A DNA stretch of 64,000 nt from Candida dubliniensis CD36 (taxonomy: Eukaryota > Ascomycota > Pichiomycetes > Serinales > Debaryomycetaceae): assembly GCF_000026945.1 (NCBI RefSeq), contig NC_012862.1, positions 1,356,501-1,420,500 on the forward strand. The letters are read 5' to 3'. Under the pieces are notes generated by a model. That model worked only from the letters and a program-made list of their open reading frames with translations, had not been told where the DNA came from and did not search any database. Below are positions 9,636 to 20,100 of the stretch, piece by piece. The translations under genes and the position numbers were made by a program. Within the stretch, counting starts at the first letter, position 1. Each line of letters opens with the position of its first letter.

Positions 9636-10871
9636 ATGCCTATAAAAGTACTAATAGACGACCCTAAGCAAGTCAAACCAATTAAACAGTATTTGGAAGA
9701 TCACAATTGGTTGAGCAAATCTTTTAAAATTCAAAAGAAAAATGATGTTTTCCATATTTTTACAAACTTGAATGAAATCCCATCGCAGTTATCACAGTAC
9801 AATTATGAAAACTATGAACAAGATGGTGATTCAAACACTAAAAATAAAACTACCACTCCAACATTAGCATCCATAATAACAGAGTATTGCTATGTAAACA
9901 ATATAACAAACATAAAGATACCTAAACGATGGTCTATTTATCCACCGATGATATTATTCAATACCACAAACTCATCAAACGTACATTCCACCTCGGATAC
10001 AATATTTAATCCACAACACCAAAAATTGTGGGAAAACATATTAAATAAACAGAAATCAATATTTGGAACTTCAGACATAACCCATATAGCCTTGAATAAA
10101 CCTATAATTGAATCTGATATAATGAGGCGTCCACACAATTTGATCCCAGTTTTGGGGGATTTTGGACCTGAGATGCCAATGGACAAGAAACCAACCAAAT
10201 CAGATTTTAACCAAGCATTTTGGTGTCATGTTGTGCAAAATGGAATTTATCAAACTTGGGCACCTAAATATACCATGTTTTCTCGAGGTAATATTAAAGA
10301 AAAGAAACGAGTTTTGGATCTGTTCAAAAACCTTGCAAATACCATTGTTTTTGATTTTTATTGTGGTATTGGATATTTTTCCTTGTCGTATCTTGAAAAT
10401 GGGGCCAAATTATTATGTTGGGAATTAAATCCTTGGTCAATTGAAGGGTTTAGAAGGAGTTTGGAGAAAATGAAAGTTGATTACAAAATATATACTAGTG
10501 ATGACAAATTTGATATTGCTGATTTAAACCATTTTGATGCGTGTTTATTTTTGGAAAGTAATGAACAAATCACTACAAGGATAATTGACCAAGTTAAAGA
10601 TGATAGTTTACCAATTAGTCATATTAATTTGGGGTTATTACCCAGTTCCAAACAATCATGGACCCTAGCGAATCAATTAATCAATAAATCAACAATCAAC
10701 ACTAATGTACATATTCACGAAAATGTTCATATCAACGATTTTGAAAAGATTAAAACTGATGCTAAAGAAGTATTTTCGAATGGGAATGTTTTGCATTTGG
10801 AGAAAGTGAAAACCTTTGCACCTGATATTTGGCATATAGTAATTGATCTAGAAAACATGAAAAACTTCTAG
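9636..10871 (+). CDS. TRM12: tRNA wybutosine-synthesis transferase Trm12/Tyw2
   Basis: A 411-aa protein of the TYW2 family. It transfers the aminocarboxypropyl group of SAM to the yW-86/imG base at position 37 of tRNA-Phe, the step after Tyw1. The SAM-binding fold starts with VFDFYCGIGYFSLSYLENGA (Asp240, Cys243, Gly244), followed by LLCWELNPWSIEGFRRSLE. The upstream block RPHNLIPVLGDFG and the later HINLGLLPSSKQSW are typical of the family. Length fits yeast Trm12. The ATG at 9636 lies just after an in-frame stop region and needs no correction. Confidence 0.87.
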   Translation: MPIKVLIDDPKQVKPIKQYLEDHNWLSKSFKIQKKNDVFHIFTNLNEIPSQLSQYNYENYEQDGDSNTKNKTTTPTLASIITEYCYVNNITNIKIPKRWSIYPPMILFNTTNSSNVHSTSDTIFNPQHQKLWENILNKQKSIFGTSDITHIALNKPIIESDIMRRPHNLIPVLGDFGPEMPMDKKPTKSDFNQAFWCHVVQNGIYQTWAPKYTMFSRGNIKEKKRVLDLFKNLANTIVFDFYCGIGYFSLSYLENGAKLLCWELNPWSIEGFRRSLEKMKVDYKIYTSDDKFDIADLNHFDACLFLESNEQITTRIIDQVKDDSLPISHINLGLLPSSKQSWTLANQLINKSTINTNVHIHENVHINDFEKIKTDAKEVFSNGNVLHLEKVKTFAPDIWHIVIDLENMKNF

Positions 10872-11664
10872 ACATGAAATGTATACTTTAACATTATATT
10901 TTGTTGTAAAACAGGATCTGCAATATTTTATGTGCAGTCCTTTTGAATTCAACTCAGAGAGTTCGACGAATCCTTTATAATTGCTAATTTATTATTCTCT
11001 ATTATATACTACTTCTCTTTTGAAAGACAATCCATATTTTATTATTTTCAATTATTACATACTGATAATTAGCTTCGAATCTATAGAAAGTTAGAGCAAC
11101 ATATATTGTCCGTCGTAATATCTAAGTAATAAAACCTAGGAATACTTCAATTTCCTGGGTTTAACAAGGGAAATGATTTCCATGAATTGACTAAACTACC
11201 AAGCATGTAGAAACGGTGCTTAAATTCCTTTTAGAGAAGAAGCCACTGATCGTGTGACTATTTTATTCGCATTGAGCCGTGCCCTTCAATGTGTAAGATC
11301 TAAAAAAAAAGTCAATTTGCCTTATTCTTGTGAGTCATGGAAACTAAGATTTTTTTTCTTCTCTTCTTGGTCCCACTTCGTGGAATGTCTGGAGTGACAT
11401 AGAACCATCCACTGAACTATTCGCACCGGAGTGAATTACCTTATTGAAACAACAACCCACAAAAAAAAAAAAGAAACTATTGCTCTTTCCACACTAAAAA
11501 ATTTTCTTCTTTTCTTTGAATGGGGAAAGCCAAATGATTACAGCAAATTTTTGGAAAGAAGTTACGGACACAGATTTAGTTCCATTTTTTTTTTTTCATT
11601 TTTTTTTTTTCATTTCCATACATTTTACTCTTTCTTATAGCTCAGATACTCATAACTTATAAGA
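10872..11664. other. Intergenic region TRM12 - PQ-loop gene
   Basis: About 790 nt with no credible gene. The last 100 nt before the PQ-loop gene contain two tandem copies of a poly-T plus CA block (11586-11616), giving a T-rich leader. A-runs occur at 11303-11312 and 11462-11472. Confidence 0.6.
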
Positions 11665-12690
11665 ATGGCACCACCTCCAGCACCAATAGTACTAGACTCC
11701 CAATCTGTCAGTGGAATAACTGGTTCCATATCTATTGCTTGTTGGATTATAGTTTTTGCACCCCAGATATATGAAAATTTCAAAAGAAAATCACTGGAGG
11801 GATTATCATTAACGTTCATTGTATTATGGTTGGCTGGTGATGTATTCAATGTACTTGGGGCAGTATTACAAGGTGTTTTACCAACAATGATTATATTGGC
11901 AGTATATTATACACTTGCTGATATTGTGTTATTATGGCAATGTTTAGCTTATGGTAATGGGAAAAACCCTGATTTGATTCATTTATCTCCAGCAAATCCA
12001 TTAAGTGAAGATGTGTTGGAAACTGTTATATCCAATGAAGAGCGTCATCATACCCGTCACAGAAATCAGCAACCGGGCAATCAAGAATTTAGGGGTACTG
12101 CTGTCACCACCGGAAGTAGCACTGATGATTTAGAAAGTACATCAAGTGTTACTAGTTCAATGAGCAAATCGTCACAATTTCAAAGCTTTCTTATAAATAC
12201 ATTAATGGTTACTTTAGTCATAGCATCAGGGGTTATTGGTTGGTATATATCATACATCAAAGACTCCAAACACCATCCAAAACATCCTGGCAAACATAAG
12301 CCCGAAGAATTGGTATTTGACCCATTAGCACAAATATTTGGTTGGTTATGTGCAATTTTATATTTGGGTTCTAGGATTCCTCAGATTGTTCTAAATTATG
12401 AAAGAAAATCTTGTGATGGTATTTCATTTATGTTTTTCTTATTTGCATGTTTAGGTAATTTAACTTATGTGATTTCTATTTTATCAATTGATATGAGTTG
12501 GAATTACTTGTGGGTTAATTCATCGTGGTTAGCAGGATCTTTAGGTACTTTGGGTTTGGATTTCACTATTTTTGTTCAATTTTTCCTTTATAACGAAAGT
12601 AAAGATGACTTTAGTGAATATGAATCTTCAAGTGAAACAGAGCTGGAGTCGTTGTTGACTAGCAGCGACAGATCCTACGGTACTGCTTAA
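11665..12690 (+). CDS. PQ-loop vacuolar amino-acid transporter, Ypq1/2 family
   Basis: A 341-aa membrane protein with two PQ-loop repeats, the arrangement of the Ypq1-3/PQLC2 cationic amino-acid transporters of the vacuole or lysosome. The first repeat is FAPQIYENFKRKSLEGLS (about 30-48) and the second RIPQIVLNYERKSCDGIS (about 236-253). Both keep the Pro-Gln pair and the trailing basic-Ser motif. Around these are about seven hydrophobic segments: three before 100, a hydrophilic Ser/Thr/His-rich loop at 105-170, then four. The C-terminal tail is acidic and Ser-rich. I cannot tell which of the three yeast paralogues is the orthologue. Confidence 0.8.
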   Translation: MAPPPAPIVLDSQSVSGITGSISIACWIIVFAPQIYENFKRKSLEGLSLTFIVLWLAGDVFNVLGAVLQGVLPTMIILAVYYTLADIVLLWQCLAYGNGKNPDLIHLSPANPLSEDVLETVISNEERHHTRHRNQQPGNQEFRGTAVTTGSSTDDLESTSSVTSSMSKSSQFQSFLINTLMVTLVIASGVIGWYISYIKDSKHHPKHPGKHKPEELVFDPLAQIFGWLCAILYLGSRIPQIVLNYERKSCDGISFMFFLFACLGNLTYVISILSIDMSWNYLWVNSSWLAGSLGTLGLDFTIFVQFFLYNESKDDFSEYESSSETELESLLTSSDRSYGTA

Positions 12691-13415
12691 TATAACTTCT
12701 GAACTATAGTACTTGAAAAAAAAAAGTATACCATTATTTTAGATGCTTGCGTTAACTGTATGATCAAAGACCATGTTTCATTTTATTTGTATTATATATT
12801 TATTTAAAAACGAAAGGAACGTAAAAAATCAGTTTTCTTTAAACTGTTGCCATTGTAGATGATTAGAAACAGTCCGCTGTTCAATTCTGCCAATATGCAT
12901 GTGTCATCGTCGTCACACAATACTCGCCAAACAGAAGGACAAATATACCTACCTACATACATACAAAATTAAACAACAATGTCAAACCACGTTAACTAGC
13001 AAGTCTTTAAATGACGCGGAGTTAAGTATGTGAATTTGTGATTTAAACTGATACACTATCTCCGCTCCTCACTAGAAAGTATTCCAATTCTTCAGTTATT
13101 TGCGCCATAGGAAAAAAAAAAACAACTTCACAAAAAAAAAAAAAAACGGTTATAGAAAAGTCTATGGTCCAAAAAACGAACCCCCCCCCCCCCCCCCCCC
13201 CCTTTCTCAAACTTCTGGTGTTTGTAATTACATGTCATTTCCAAATCAAATTTTCACAGGTTCAGGAAATTGTGTCCACCCATTTACTAATTATTTATTT
13301 GCTATTAGAAATTTCATAAGAATATTTTCTTGATTTGGGAAAGCAAAGCCTTCCTCTTTTATTTTATTTTTTTTTGTTTGTTTGTGATTCTGGGGAAGAA
13401 ACCAAGAAAGTCAAC
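12691..13415. other. Upstream region of the ZCF35-like gene
   Basis: Contains A-runs (13111-13120, 13134-13146), a 22-nt C homopolymer (13181-13202) and a T-rich leader. The reading frame of the next gene stays open upstream to a TTG at 13335, but the first in-frame ATG is 13416. The last plus-strand ATG before it is at about 13232. Confidence 0.6.
13181..13202. repeat. Poly-C homopolymer (C22)
   Basis: Twenty-two consecutive C residues about 215 nt upstream of the ZCF35-like ATG, directly after an A-rich stretch. It is the longest G/C homopolymer in the window and is striking in an AT-rich background. Its length may be a sequencing or assembly approximation. Confidence 0.9.
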
Positions 13416-16400
13416 ATGAACAGTCCTAGTTCACTAAAGCAAGAGAAGACTTTTAAAAAAAGAAATAGAGCAACCCTAGTTTGCTTACCATGTCGGAAAA
13501 AGAAAATCAAATGTGATAAAGGAAAACCTTGTTCAAACTGTACCAAAACCCAACCTGATAAGTGTATTTACGATGAAAGAATACCTGAATTAAAGAAGCG
13601 AAAGAAATCACCCTCAATACAAGCAGAGCTCAACACTACAAATAACAGAAACCCCACTTTTTTGCCTATTATGGAATCTCAACAGAAGGAACAGCTAGCA
13701 AAAGAGCGAGATGTTTGTGTATTGATTCAGAAATCTGAATTGGAAGAACTACAAACAAAACTAAAACAATACGAAAGTGCAGAATATCGTACTAATATTG
13801 GCGACAACCAACCAGAGGATACACCAGGGGAATCATACAGTAACCACTATCGTGTCAAGAAAGAAAGCGATGATATTGTGTTTAACAATATTGTTGAAAC
13901 AAGAAAAAGTTTGGTTTTCACGAAACATGATGAGACTAGACCAGGATTTATACCACTAGTAAATGTCACTTCAGAAAAACCCCATTTTCCTGAAAAACGT
14001 GTCACCAAAAGTAAGACTCTTGAATTGTCAAAACTTCCTACAGAAGAAACCAACTTAATAGGAATAAATCCATATAATTATCGAGATGATGTGATCGACT
14101 TTCATGAACAACTTCCTAATACATTTGGTAAATTTGAAAATAGTACAATGTCTCCCTTATCCTGGTCATATGCAATTAGAAGTAGTTCAATTGTGAGAAC
14201 TTTGAGATATTTTGCCTCCTTACAATATCAAAAGGAAGTTGAAAAGCAAGTTGTTCCAGAAATAACTCACAAAAATTTAAAGAAATTAATTGTTCCTGGA
14301 GATGAAAAAATCAAATCTGCCTTAAATTTGGATGGTGGTTATGAATCAAGATTTCAAGAGAAAATAAAACAAGCACTGAATGATGATTTGAATAAACATC
14401 TGAAAACACCAGTTAACATGGCGACACTCGCATTAAGTTTGAGTTTGTTAAATGGGAATAAGGATCGTGAACTGAGCTTGATTGAACAAATAAAATCAGC
14501 AATGCCCACCAAAAAAGTTATCTGGTTGTTAATAAAGCGTTATTTTCTACTAATATATCCCATAATCCCTTATGTGGTCGAAGATAATTTCCGTGGGGAA
14601 GTCGAAAGAATTGTTGGTAAAGAATCATATGAAGATATCAAACCTGAAGTGAAAATTGAAAACCGAATGGATTTTGCCACTATTGGTGTCTTGTTTGTTA
14701 TTTGTCGTCTACTGTTTTTGTCATTGCTTCATAATAGAGGATTTTACAACGAGCAAATACTAACTAAAAAAAATCTAACTAATGATGAAGCTGAAAGAAA
14801 ATTTTTGATTTTGAACAGTATAAAAATCCATAACGTTGAAGTAGCGCAAGCTTGTTATCACCATTTGCAAAGATTAGGTAAAATCACACTCCCTCTTTTG
14901 CAATGTGCTATTTATTTGAGGGCTTATCGTACTTTGGCACCTGAAGAAGGTGATGGTATTGATGGTGGTGATTCCTTAGTACAACATAGCAGTCTTGTGT
15001 CTATGAGCTATGTTTTGGGATTGAACAGAGATCCAGATAAAATTTCATATATAAGTGACGCTAAAGTGAAACATTTGTACCGTAAGATTTGGTATTATTG
15101 TTTGATGCAAGAATACACATTAGCTCATACTTATGGGACTCCATTATTTATAAGACCAGAATCGTATGATACTAAACGACCATATTTCAGTTTAGAAGGT
15201 GCTGGTTGTCGAGATTTGGAAGTTGAGAAATCATCACTTGCCGTATTTGCCTTCATTTCAGCTTTGGTCAAAGGTCCAATTAAAGACTTGGTCATTCTAT
15301 GTAATAATGTGGGACAGTTAGTCAAAGTTTCAGATATTACCACCCAGCTCAGTTGTATTGAGTTAGCGATATCCGAACTATTGGGCAAAGTAAGTGATTA
15401 TGTTCATAATTTGGAGGAAGAATCCACTAGCTATCACACAAACAAAATCATGAAGATTGGCATTTTGTTTCGGATCAATAGTTTACTCATGACCATGTAT
15501 TGTAATATGTTTACGTATTACGAAAGGAAAAACGTCAAATTGAGTTTTTTTTATTTTAAGAAATTCTTCAAGCTTTCAGTCCTCGAGACATTACCGTACG
15601 TGTTTTCATTAATCACCAGAAGCAAGGAATTATTTGGCGAAGGTTCAGACTTATACATCAACCCAGCGATAATACTATTTTTAGTTCGAACCATGGATGT
15701 TTGTTTTAGTTCTATGGTGAGAGTTAATTTCTTATTATACAAGATGTCCCACAAACCTGACCATCAACTAAGATTGAGCTCTGATTCATCCTACAAGGAG
15801 TATTTTGATTCATGTAATAGATTTATCTCGGTGATGGAAAAAGTAAGCCGTCTTTGCTTAGCAGCTTGCTCAATTTTCAGTAGCAGATATTATTTTGCCT
15901 GGGGTGTAGTGAAAATGAGAGGATATTTTTTGAAATTGATTACCACTCCAAAGTTTTATAAAGTAGAGATGCAAGGAGATTATGCCCCCATTGCCACAGA
16001 CAGCGAACAAATCATCGAATTATCAGAATTGATCGAACTGGGATTAATGAAATTGGAATCACAAGTAACTAAATATTGTGATGACATTGACTTTACAACT
16101 TTCTTCAAGAAAATTGTCTCAACTAAAAAGCTTTCTAAGCTGAAGCAGAGGAAACAGAAAAAAGCAAATCACCAAGCACAGAATATCCCTGCACGAACTT
16201 CACCAGTTCCACAATCCAACGAATATCCCCACTCAAACAAATTGAGTCCTTCTGGCGCCAGCACAACTGAAGATTCCCATACTCCTAACAGTATAGATTC
16301 TAATAACAACAGTGGAGTATATTCCACGGAATTTGAAGATTTAAAATTTGCTAATAGTGCTGAAATCGATTCAATTTGGTTACAAATGATGAATCTGAAA

Positions 16401-16670
16401 AGTCATAATCGAAATGATGGGTTCAATTATAATTCTAACAACAATAATATAACTAATCAGCCAAACTTTAATGGTGGAGATAATAGCAAAACATTTTTTG
16501 CTAGCCCAAACACAATTAATGATGCCTTTGGCTATCCGTTACCCAATCAGTTTTTTGATCAAAATTTCACCAATTTTGCAAATTTTAACTCAAGTGCAGA
16601 CAACAATGAAGCTGCTATGTTTTTTGACATGTTTGATAATGTACCTTTAGATAATTTTTTTAATAATTAA
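13416..16670 (+). CDS. ZCF35: Zn(II)2Cys6 transcription factor (orf19.7371/Zcf35-like)
   Basis: A 1084-aa zinc-cluster regulator from the ATG at 13416 (MNSPSSLK). The binuclear cluster uses Cys23, 26, 33, 39, 42 and 50, preceded and followed by basic residues. A short coiled-coil-like stretch follows (about 90-115, LIQKSELEELQTKLKQYE). The middle homology region of the fungal_trans type contains PLLQCAIYLRAYRTLAPEEG and a DGIDGGDS block. The C-terminus is Asn-rich and ends in an acidic/aromatic segment with DNVPLDNFFNN, a likely activation domain. MRR1 and CTA4 downstream share the same blocks, so this is the first of three tandem paralogues. I assign ZCF35 by position next to MRR1 in C. albicans, from memory; the biological role is not known to me. 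Confidence 0.8.
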   Translation: MNSPSSLKQEKTFKKRNRATLVCLPCRKKKIKCDKGKPCSNCTKTQPDKCIYDERIPELKKRKKSPSIQAELNTTNNRNPTFLPIMESQQKEQLAKERDVCVLIQKSELEELQTKLKQYESAEYRTNIGDNQPEDTPGESYSNHYRVKKESDDIVFNNIVETRKSLVFTKHDETRPGFIPLVNVTSEKPHFPEKRVTKSKTLELSKLPTEETNLIGINPYNYRDDVIDFHEQLPNTFGKFENSTMSPLSWSYAIRSSSIVRTLRYFASLQYQKEVEKQVVPEITHKNLKKLIVPGDEKIKSALNLDGGYESRFQEKIKQALNDDLNKHLKTPVNMATLALSLSLLNGNKDRELSLIEQIKSAMPTKKVIWLLIKRYFLLIYPIIPYVVEDNFRGEVERIVGKESYEDIKPEVKIENRMDFATIGVLFVICRLLFLSLLHNRGFYNEQILTKKNLTNDEAERKFLILNSIKIHNVEVAQACYHHLQRLGKITLPLLQCAIYLRAYRTLAPEEGDGIDGGDSLVQHSSLVSMSYVLGLNRDPDKISYISDAKVKHLYRKIWYYCLMQEYTLAHTYGTPLFIRPESYDTKRPYFSLEGAGCRDLEVEKSSLAVFAFISALVKGPIKDLVILCNNVGQLVKVSDITTQLSCIELAISELLGKVSDYVHNLEEESTSYHTNKIMKIGILFRINSLLMTMYCNMFTYYERKNVKLSFFYFKKFFKLSVLETLPYVFSLITRSKELFGEGSDLYINPAIILFLVRTMDVCFSSMVRVNFLLYKMSHKPDHQLRLSSDSSYKEYFDSCNRFISVMEKVSRLCLAACSIFSSRYYFAWGVVKMRGYFLKLITTPKFYKVEMQGDYAPIATDSEQIIELSELIELGLMKLESQVTKYCDDIDFTTFFKKIVSTKKLSKLKQRKQKKANHQAQNIPARTSPVPQSNEYPHSNKLSPSGASTTEDSHTPNSIDSNNNSGVYSTEFEDLKFANSAEIDSIWLQMMNLKSHNRNDGFNYNSNNNNITNQPNFNGGDNSKTFFASPNTINDAFGYPLPNQFFDQNFTNFANFNSSADNNEAAMFFDMFDNVPLDNFFNN

Positions 16671-17154
16671 TTAATTATATCAATATAGAGAAATAAATAT
16701 ATGTATTATTACTTTTGGCTGCAAGTAAAAGATAAGAACAAACAGAATTTGTTAATACATGTGGTGTCAAATTTCTGCGGATATTGAACTAATAAGGAAA
16801 CTTTGCGGAGAATCCGTCATTTTTTAAGGCAAAAAATTCGGAAGTTATTCTCTTTTAGCCGAAGTTTAGATTTGTCAGTCAAAAAAAAAAACTCCTTGTT
16901 TGTGGCCAAAAAAAAAAAAACCCAATACTAAAAAAAAAAAAAAAAATTCTGAAATCCTTTTTGTTGATCTCTTAGCATCTCTTCTATTTCCCATCAATTT
17001 ATCTTTGAAGTATTGATATTCATTGATATATCTTGATAGAGGCCTTCGGTTATTTATTACCCTGCAAAAAGTTAATTACCTGAATTGATTTTGTTTACAT
17101 TCTTTGACAGATTAATCGTCCCGGAAATCAAATTGTTATTCGTATTTGTCAGAA
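16671..17154. promoter_or_regulatory. MRR1 upstream region with CGG/CCG zinc-cluster motifs
   Basis: The 484 nt between the two zinc-cluster genes. It contains CGG at 16778-16780, an inverted CGG-N5-CCG at 16806-16816, and CGG (16839-16841) with CCG (16859-16861) 17 nt apart. Such inverted CGG triplets are typical of Zn2Cys6 dimer sites. Three A-runs follow (about 16881-16943). There is no ATG from 16772 to the MRR1 start. Whether Mrr1 itself binds here is unknown. Confidence 0.45.
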
Positions 17155-20100
17155 ATGTCAGTTGCCACTCCCACAGAAATACCTAAAAGTAATGAAACAC
17201 AAGTTAGGAAAAGAAGAAAAGTCAGTACCGTGTGCACAAACTGTAAAAAACGAAAGATAAGATGTGATCGTCAACATCCATGTAAGAATTGTATTAAAAG
17301 CAAAAAACATAGTGCCTGTGTTTACGATGACGGACAAGTTAGTCCTGCAAATCTCCCGACAAATGGATCATCACACGGAATAATTGTCCCAGAATCCCGA
17401 CCATATGAAGATAGTGCAAAAATCCCCATCAGGTTTAATAACGAGGTTTCTCGAAAGAAACTGAAGCCGGTAACACCAAATAATGAACATAAAACTACAA
17501 AGAAATCACGTGATAAAACCAAGGTCAGTAATCCACAAACAGCCTCTGAAAATGAAGTCACTATATCGTTAAGTGAATTGAATATGTTAAAGCAAAGACT
17601 ACAGAACATAGAAGCCAATATCAATGCTCAAGCCAACAACCCCTCTTTTGTTCCACCGAGCTCACCCTATCCCACTCAACCAAACATCTTGCCGCCACCA
17701 GTTCTGTTCAGTTCTTGGAGTCCTAAACAAAGTAATGATAGGATTATGTTTAACCCTCAACAGAGGTTGACTACTAATTACAATGTATCCAACACAAGAG
17801 GGCAATCTCCTTCTATTCAACTACCTCCACTTTCTTTTAAAGATACCCCACGGGGAAGTATAGATTCAGTTCGCTTATATAGTGAGATGTCACCACCACG
17901 AAGCGATTTGATTGAGTCAAGTTTGACTTCTCCAGAGTCAATTCAATTGCCTGTTTCTGGTGATATTGTGGGGGTTAACCCTTATTTGAACGAGACAGAG
18001 ACCATCAATTTTTATGATGGCTACACATCCATTTGTGTTCGGGATTTTCGAAGAGTCAACCATGGACCTTTTGCATGGTCTTCATTGATGAGGAAAGATA
18101 AAGCTTTGAGTTCATTATGGAATCACATACTCAAGAAGAAAGAGAAAAAGAATGAGGAATCACAAACGTTTGTCTTTGGTCAAGATATGCATGAAATATC
18201 ACAAGAAAACACTCAGTTGGTGGCAAGCGAATCTAATGAATCAGAAACAAAGTTCAAAAAGAAAACACTAGAAACTTTTGGTTTCAGTGATGTTGTTCCT
18301 TATGACATATTGAAAAAGAAACTTCAAACTCAAATTAACAAAACAACATTGCCTTTGGGATTAACTTTATATGAAGAGCAAGTGAACATGGAATTGCAGT
18401 TGGTTGACAGAATTCATCAGCAATTGCCGAAAAAGAAAGTTTTATGGAAATTGATTGACAGGTTTTTCAGTTTGCTTTACCCATTCATGCCATTCTTGGA
18501 TGAGATTGATTTCAGACAAAGCGTTACTAAGATCATAGGCGAGAAAGAATATAAAGATGAAAAAATAAAAGAGTTAAAGGTAGAAAAACGATTGGATTTG
18601 GCAGTGATTGGTGTTTTGCTTATTATACTTCGTATGAGTTATTTGTCCTTATTTTGTAACAAAGAAAGTGTAAATGAAATGAGATTGAAAACCACTGATC
18701 CATCTCCTGAAGCACAAGAAATGAAATACTTACTTCAAAACCCAATAGGCATATCATTGATTGATTCAGCTCAAAACTGTTTACAGTACTTTGATATTTT
18801 TAGAAAAACTTCCATGCCTGTTTTACAATGTGCTTATTTTCTTCAGCTTTACCATATATTTGCCCCTGAAGATGGAGATGATGGAGATGGTGCAGACACC
18901 TATGCTCTCAACTCCATGATCGTGAGAATGGCTTATTCTATGGGACTAAATAGAGAGCCAGACAATTTTAAGGACGTTTTAAATGACAAAAGACAAAACC
19001 ATTTGGGGAGAAAAATATGGCATTTTTTGGTTATTGGAGATGTACATAATTCTTATGCTTTTGGAACTCCTAAACTAATCAGTGATGATTTTTATGATAC
19101 AAAGATTCCCTTTATTGAAGAAGGCAATGAAAACTTAATTGATAAGAGTTTGGATCAATATGTAACCAGACTGGTATTCCCCGGGTATCTGGTTTACAAT
19201 TCAGTAGATCAAATTTTAAAATTGATTCTTAGTGTATCAGGACGACTGAAGGTATCAGAGATTTGCAAATTATTGAACCAATTCGAGATTGGTATAGCTG
19301 AGCAATATGGAACTTTGAGTAATTGTTTAGAGCCCAAGGAGAATTTAATTCATATTTTTGCTCGTAACATGCCGGTAAAAATGTACATTTCATTAAAATC
19401 TTTTTTGGTGTCAGTATACTTTCATTTGTTTTTATACTATGAACACAAAAATGACTCTTTGTCGTTCTTTTATTTGAGAAAAATTCTTAAAACAGGAGCT
19501 GGTGATATAATGCCACATTATTTTGAATTATTGGGGAATAGTGAAGTTGTTTGTGACATGGTGATCAATCCGAAGTTAATTCAAATCATCCACAAAGCTA
19601 ACCAGATTAATATCGCTCTTATTATTCGGGTCAATATGAGCATTTACAGAATGAAGTCTCTGAAGCTTCATGCTGAAAATTGTAAAAATGATGATTTTTA
19701 CTATTCGTATTACAAGGAATTATGCAAGTTTTCCTCCTGTTTGACAAGATGTGCTGAGGTTGGAATCGCAGCTGTGTCAAAATTAAGTACCAGGTATTAT
19801 TATGCATGGAAGATTACAAAGGGTCATAACTTTTTGTTGAAAACTATTACTTCTATGGAATTCTATGAAAAAGAAGTAATGAATTCTCAAGACATTACAT
19901 TGCCAAAGTACAAGTTGGAGCAAATTGTCGATTTGGAAAGTATATGTGAGGTGGCATTGAATAAATTGGGTAAAACACAAGTTATGGGTGATGAATTTTG
20001 TTCAAATGTTAATTATAGAAAGTATAAGGGTGACCAGACGTATTCAACTTCTTCCGAGTCTAGCTCTACACCTAATAAGGACTCTCCATTAGACTCTAGA

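Noticed and set aside
13335..13415. N-terminal extension of the ZCF35-like protein starting at 13335
   Set aside because: The codon at 13335 is TTG. Nuclear yeast genes rarely start there, and the ATG at 13416 sits just before the zinc cluster as in its paralogues. The same reasoning trims MRR1 (17146), the PPR gene (25523), ASE1 (28198), UBP1 (5838) and AHR1 (GTG at 49959).
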